Program-made: the position numbers and the translations under genes
Notes under the pieces: generated by a model
What the model saw: only the letters and a program-made list of their open reading frames with translations
What the model was told of the DNA's origin: nothing
The model's database searches: none
Source: Diphasiastrum complanatum
Lineage: Eukaryota; Streptophyta; Lycopodiopsida; Lycopodiales; Lycopodiaceae
Length of the DNA stretch: 64,000 bases
Direction: 5' to 3'
Assembly: GCA_029204225.1 (NCBI GenBank)
Contig: CM055103.1
Coordinates: forward strand, 8,140,866-8,204,865
Shown here: piece by piece, positions 60,642 through 64,000 of the stretch
How positions within the stretch are numbered: the stretch's first letter is position 1
Layout: every line of letters starts with the position of its first letter

Positions 60642-62586
<1,945 letters not shown>

Positions 62587-63151
62587 TGTGAAGGATTTCA
62601 GATCATTCAAGATCCAATCCATGTCCTTGATCTTTGGTTACAATAAGGAGCAAACCAACAATCCTGCCAATATAAAAAAATCAGCATCTACATACAAAAA
62701 GAGATGCAAACTGTAAGAGATACTGATCAAACATGAACCAAAACATAGAATATGATTGCTACTTGTACAATTATAGTACCCTACTGTATTTCACACATGT
62801 GGGTCTATATGAGCATTCTACACACAAGATTGCAAGATATCATGAAGAGAGTGCACCAATGAGTAGTAGAACCCAAAGAGAACCATGTATAATGATGAAA
62901 TGAGAAAGAGAAGAGAGAAGATGTGTCTCTCCACGAGTTACATTCTTTTATAGCAAGTCAAAATCCTATTTGGCCACTTGGCTTTCCCTCCAAAATGTGA
63001 ACCCTACTATTCTTGGGTCTAGATTTAATGTACCCAAAGTTCAAATTTGAATCTCTCTCAAACTCAACTACCAACTTTTCCACTAAGTCTAAACTTATTT
63101 TTGGCCTCATATTGACAATTTACCAAAATAAACTTGTTAAAATCTCTCACA
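62587..63151 (-). mobile_element. solo LTR (family B)
   Basis: The - strand starts TGTGAGAGATTTTAAC at 63151 and ends CTTCACA at 62587, 565 bases. Flanks are TCTCA (62582-62586) and TCCCA (63152-63156), a 5-base duplication with one change. It matches the LTRs at 25885-26707 and 28405-28885. There is no Copia gag or pol next to it, so it is most simply a solo LTR. Confidence 0.7.
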
Positions 63152-63194
63152 TCCCATAGCTCCATTGGATCGTGCATACTTGCATCACCCTGAC

Positions 63195-63206
63195 GCTCTA
63201 ATACCA
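63195..63206 (-). promoter_or_regulatory. primer-binding site of family C element
   Basis: The - strand reads TGGTATTAGAGC, one change from the usual plant sequence, directly beside the LTR that begins at 63208. Only about 43 bases of leader remain before the solo LTR. Confidence 0.75.
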
Positions 63207-63207
63207 A

Positions 63208-64000
63208 GTTAAAATTTTGATAGAATCTAGTGCAGTATGCAAATCACATCAATCAATCACCATAGCCCCTCCTCACAAGCTCTCAAAAATGGCACAATAA
63301 AAGTTAATAGATTACAAGGAAACAATGTACATATAGGAAAAGCCCCAAATTGCATATGCTCAACAGGTGTCACTAAATTGGCCTACCACCTGCCAAACTA
63401 GAGTAAGGCCCAATATGGCCTAAATGTCGAGTATAGCATAACGAAACCAAAAACCACTATATAGTCAAATTTTCCTACATGTGGCTACTCAGCTAACCCA
63501 AGTAGCCGGCTACGGGTTGATAAGTCAATGTTGGGTCACGTCCCGGTCATAACCAAATATAGTAAACCAAATAAATTGTACACTGATTACATTATCACAT
63601 TTAGAGCTTACACTAATGAATCAAATTACAACTTGATTTCTAACTAAGGACACATGTGGAGCCAAACCACCCAACCAATAGGAAATGGATAGTCAATTCC
63701 ATAACCGGTTCACCTCCGAGCCATGGTGACTGAATGCAAGAGAGGAGACAGAAAATATTCTCTCTAGGATCCCTCCAATCCTATCAAAAGCATTTGACCT
63801 CCTATTCTTGCACAAAAGTTGTCAACGACCACGCAAAAGCTCCATGGGTCTAATTAGAGCACTTGGGCCCTCACAAGACTATTAATTACATTTTTGGCCT
63901 AGTTCGGACTGACGTGGTGTAACTAAAGCCCCTATACATTGGAGTACCAATTACCTATGTCACAAATTACTCTGAATCCTACATACAAGACATGGACGTA
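63208..64000 (-). mobile_element. 5' LTR of family C element, upper end not resolved
   Basis: The low end is defined by the primer site. 63209-63435 matches the LTR fragment at 50585-50833. A second short match, AAGCTCCAT(G/A)GGTC(T/C)AATTAGAGCAC, joins about 63837 with 50215. The LTR start on the - strand is not certain and may lie beyond the window. Confidence 0.55.

Overview
The window is nuclear DNA of a land plant. It has GT-AG introns, a chloroplast-targeted starch enzyme, a plant-specific HR-lesion family gene, and dense nested LTR retrotransposons with plant initiator-tRNA primer sites. Long transposon-filled introns and many old Copia and Ty3/Gypsy copies fit a large genome, such as a fern or other seed-free vascular plant, or a gymnosperm. 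The sequence alone does not settle which.

Two host genes can be rebuilt exon by exon. On the + strand, 5298-22644 encodes alpha-glucan water dikinase (GWD1/SEX1/R1 type). It has 33 exons that splice in frame to 1474 residues, with two starch-binding CBM45 modules, the phosphohistidine domain and the C-terminal nucleotide-binding domain. On the - strand, 48299-32687 encodes a small HR-like lesion-inducing membrane protein. Its five exons give 156 residues over 15.6 kb, and its introns hold most of the TEs of the middle region. The two genes converge, with about 10 kb of retroelement debris between their 3' ends.

Region by region: 1-2.75 kb, an LTR end and a broken Copia gag with its primer site and LTR. 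4.3-22.9 kb, the GWD1 gene; its 5.6-kb intron 15 holds a degraded Copia and a second LTR-element remnant. 23.4-26.7 kb, an internally deleted Copia on the - strand. 26.7-28.4 kb, a Penelope-like (non-LTR, non-Copia/Gypsy) reverse transcriptase remnant lying between LTR copies in inverted orientation. 29.85-30.08 kb, an unidentified coding-like island. 32.7-48.3 kb, the HR-lesion gene, whose intron 2 carries two head-to-head Gypsy fragments, one of them split by a hAT-type MITE with an exact 8-bp target duplication. 50.2-63.9 kb, a nest of elements: one LTR family (63.2 kb, and a fragment at 50.6 kb) is broken by a - strand Copia (50.8-55.4 kb), which is broken in its gag by a nearly intact + strand Copia (55.4-60.6 kb). 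That Copia ends prematurely at a compound CA/CT/TA microsatellite. A solo LTR with a near-perfect target duplication lies at 62.6-63.15 kb.

The retroelements are fossils for the most part; only the + strand Copia has a long open polyprotein, and it lacks an integrase catalytic Asp and its RNase H end. No tRNA, rRNA or CRISPR feature was seen. The least conventional items are the Penelope-like RT between inverted LTRs, the precisely datable hAT MITE, and the unidentified coding island.
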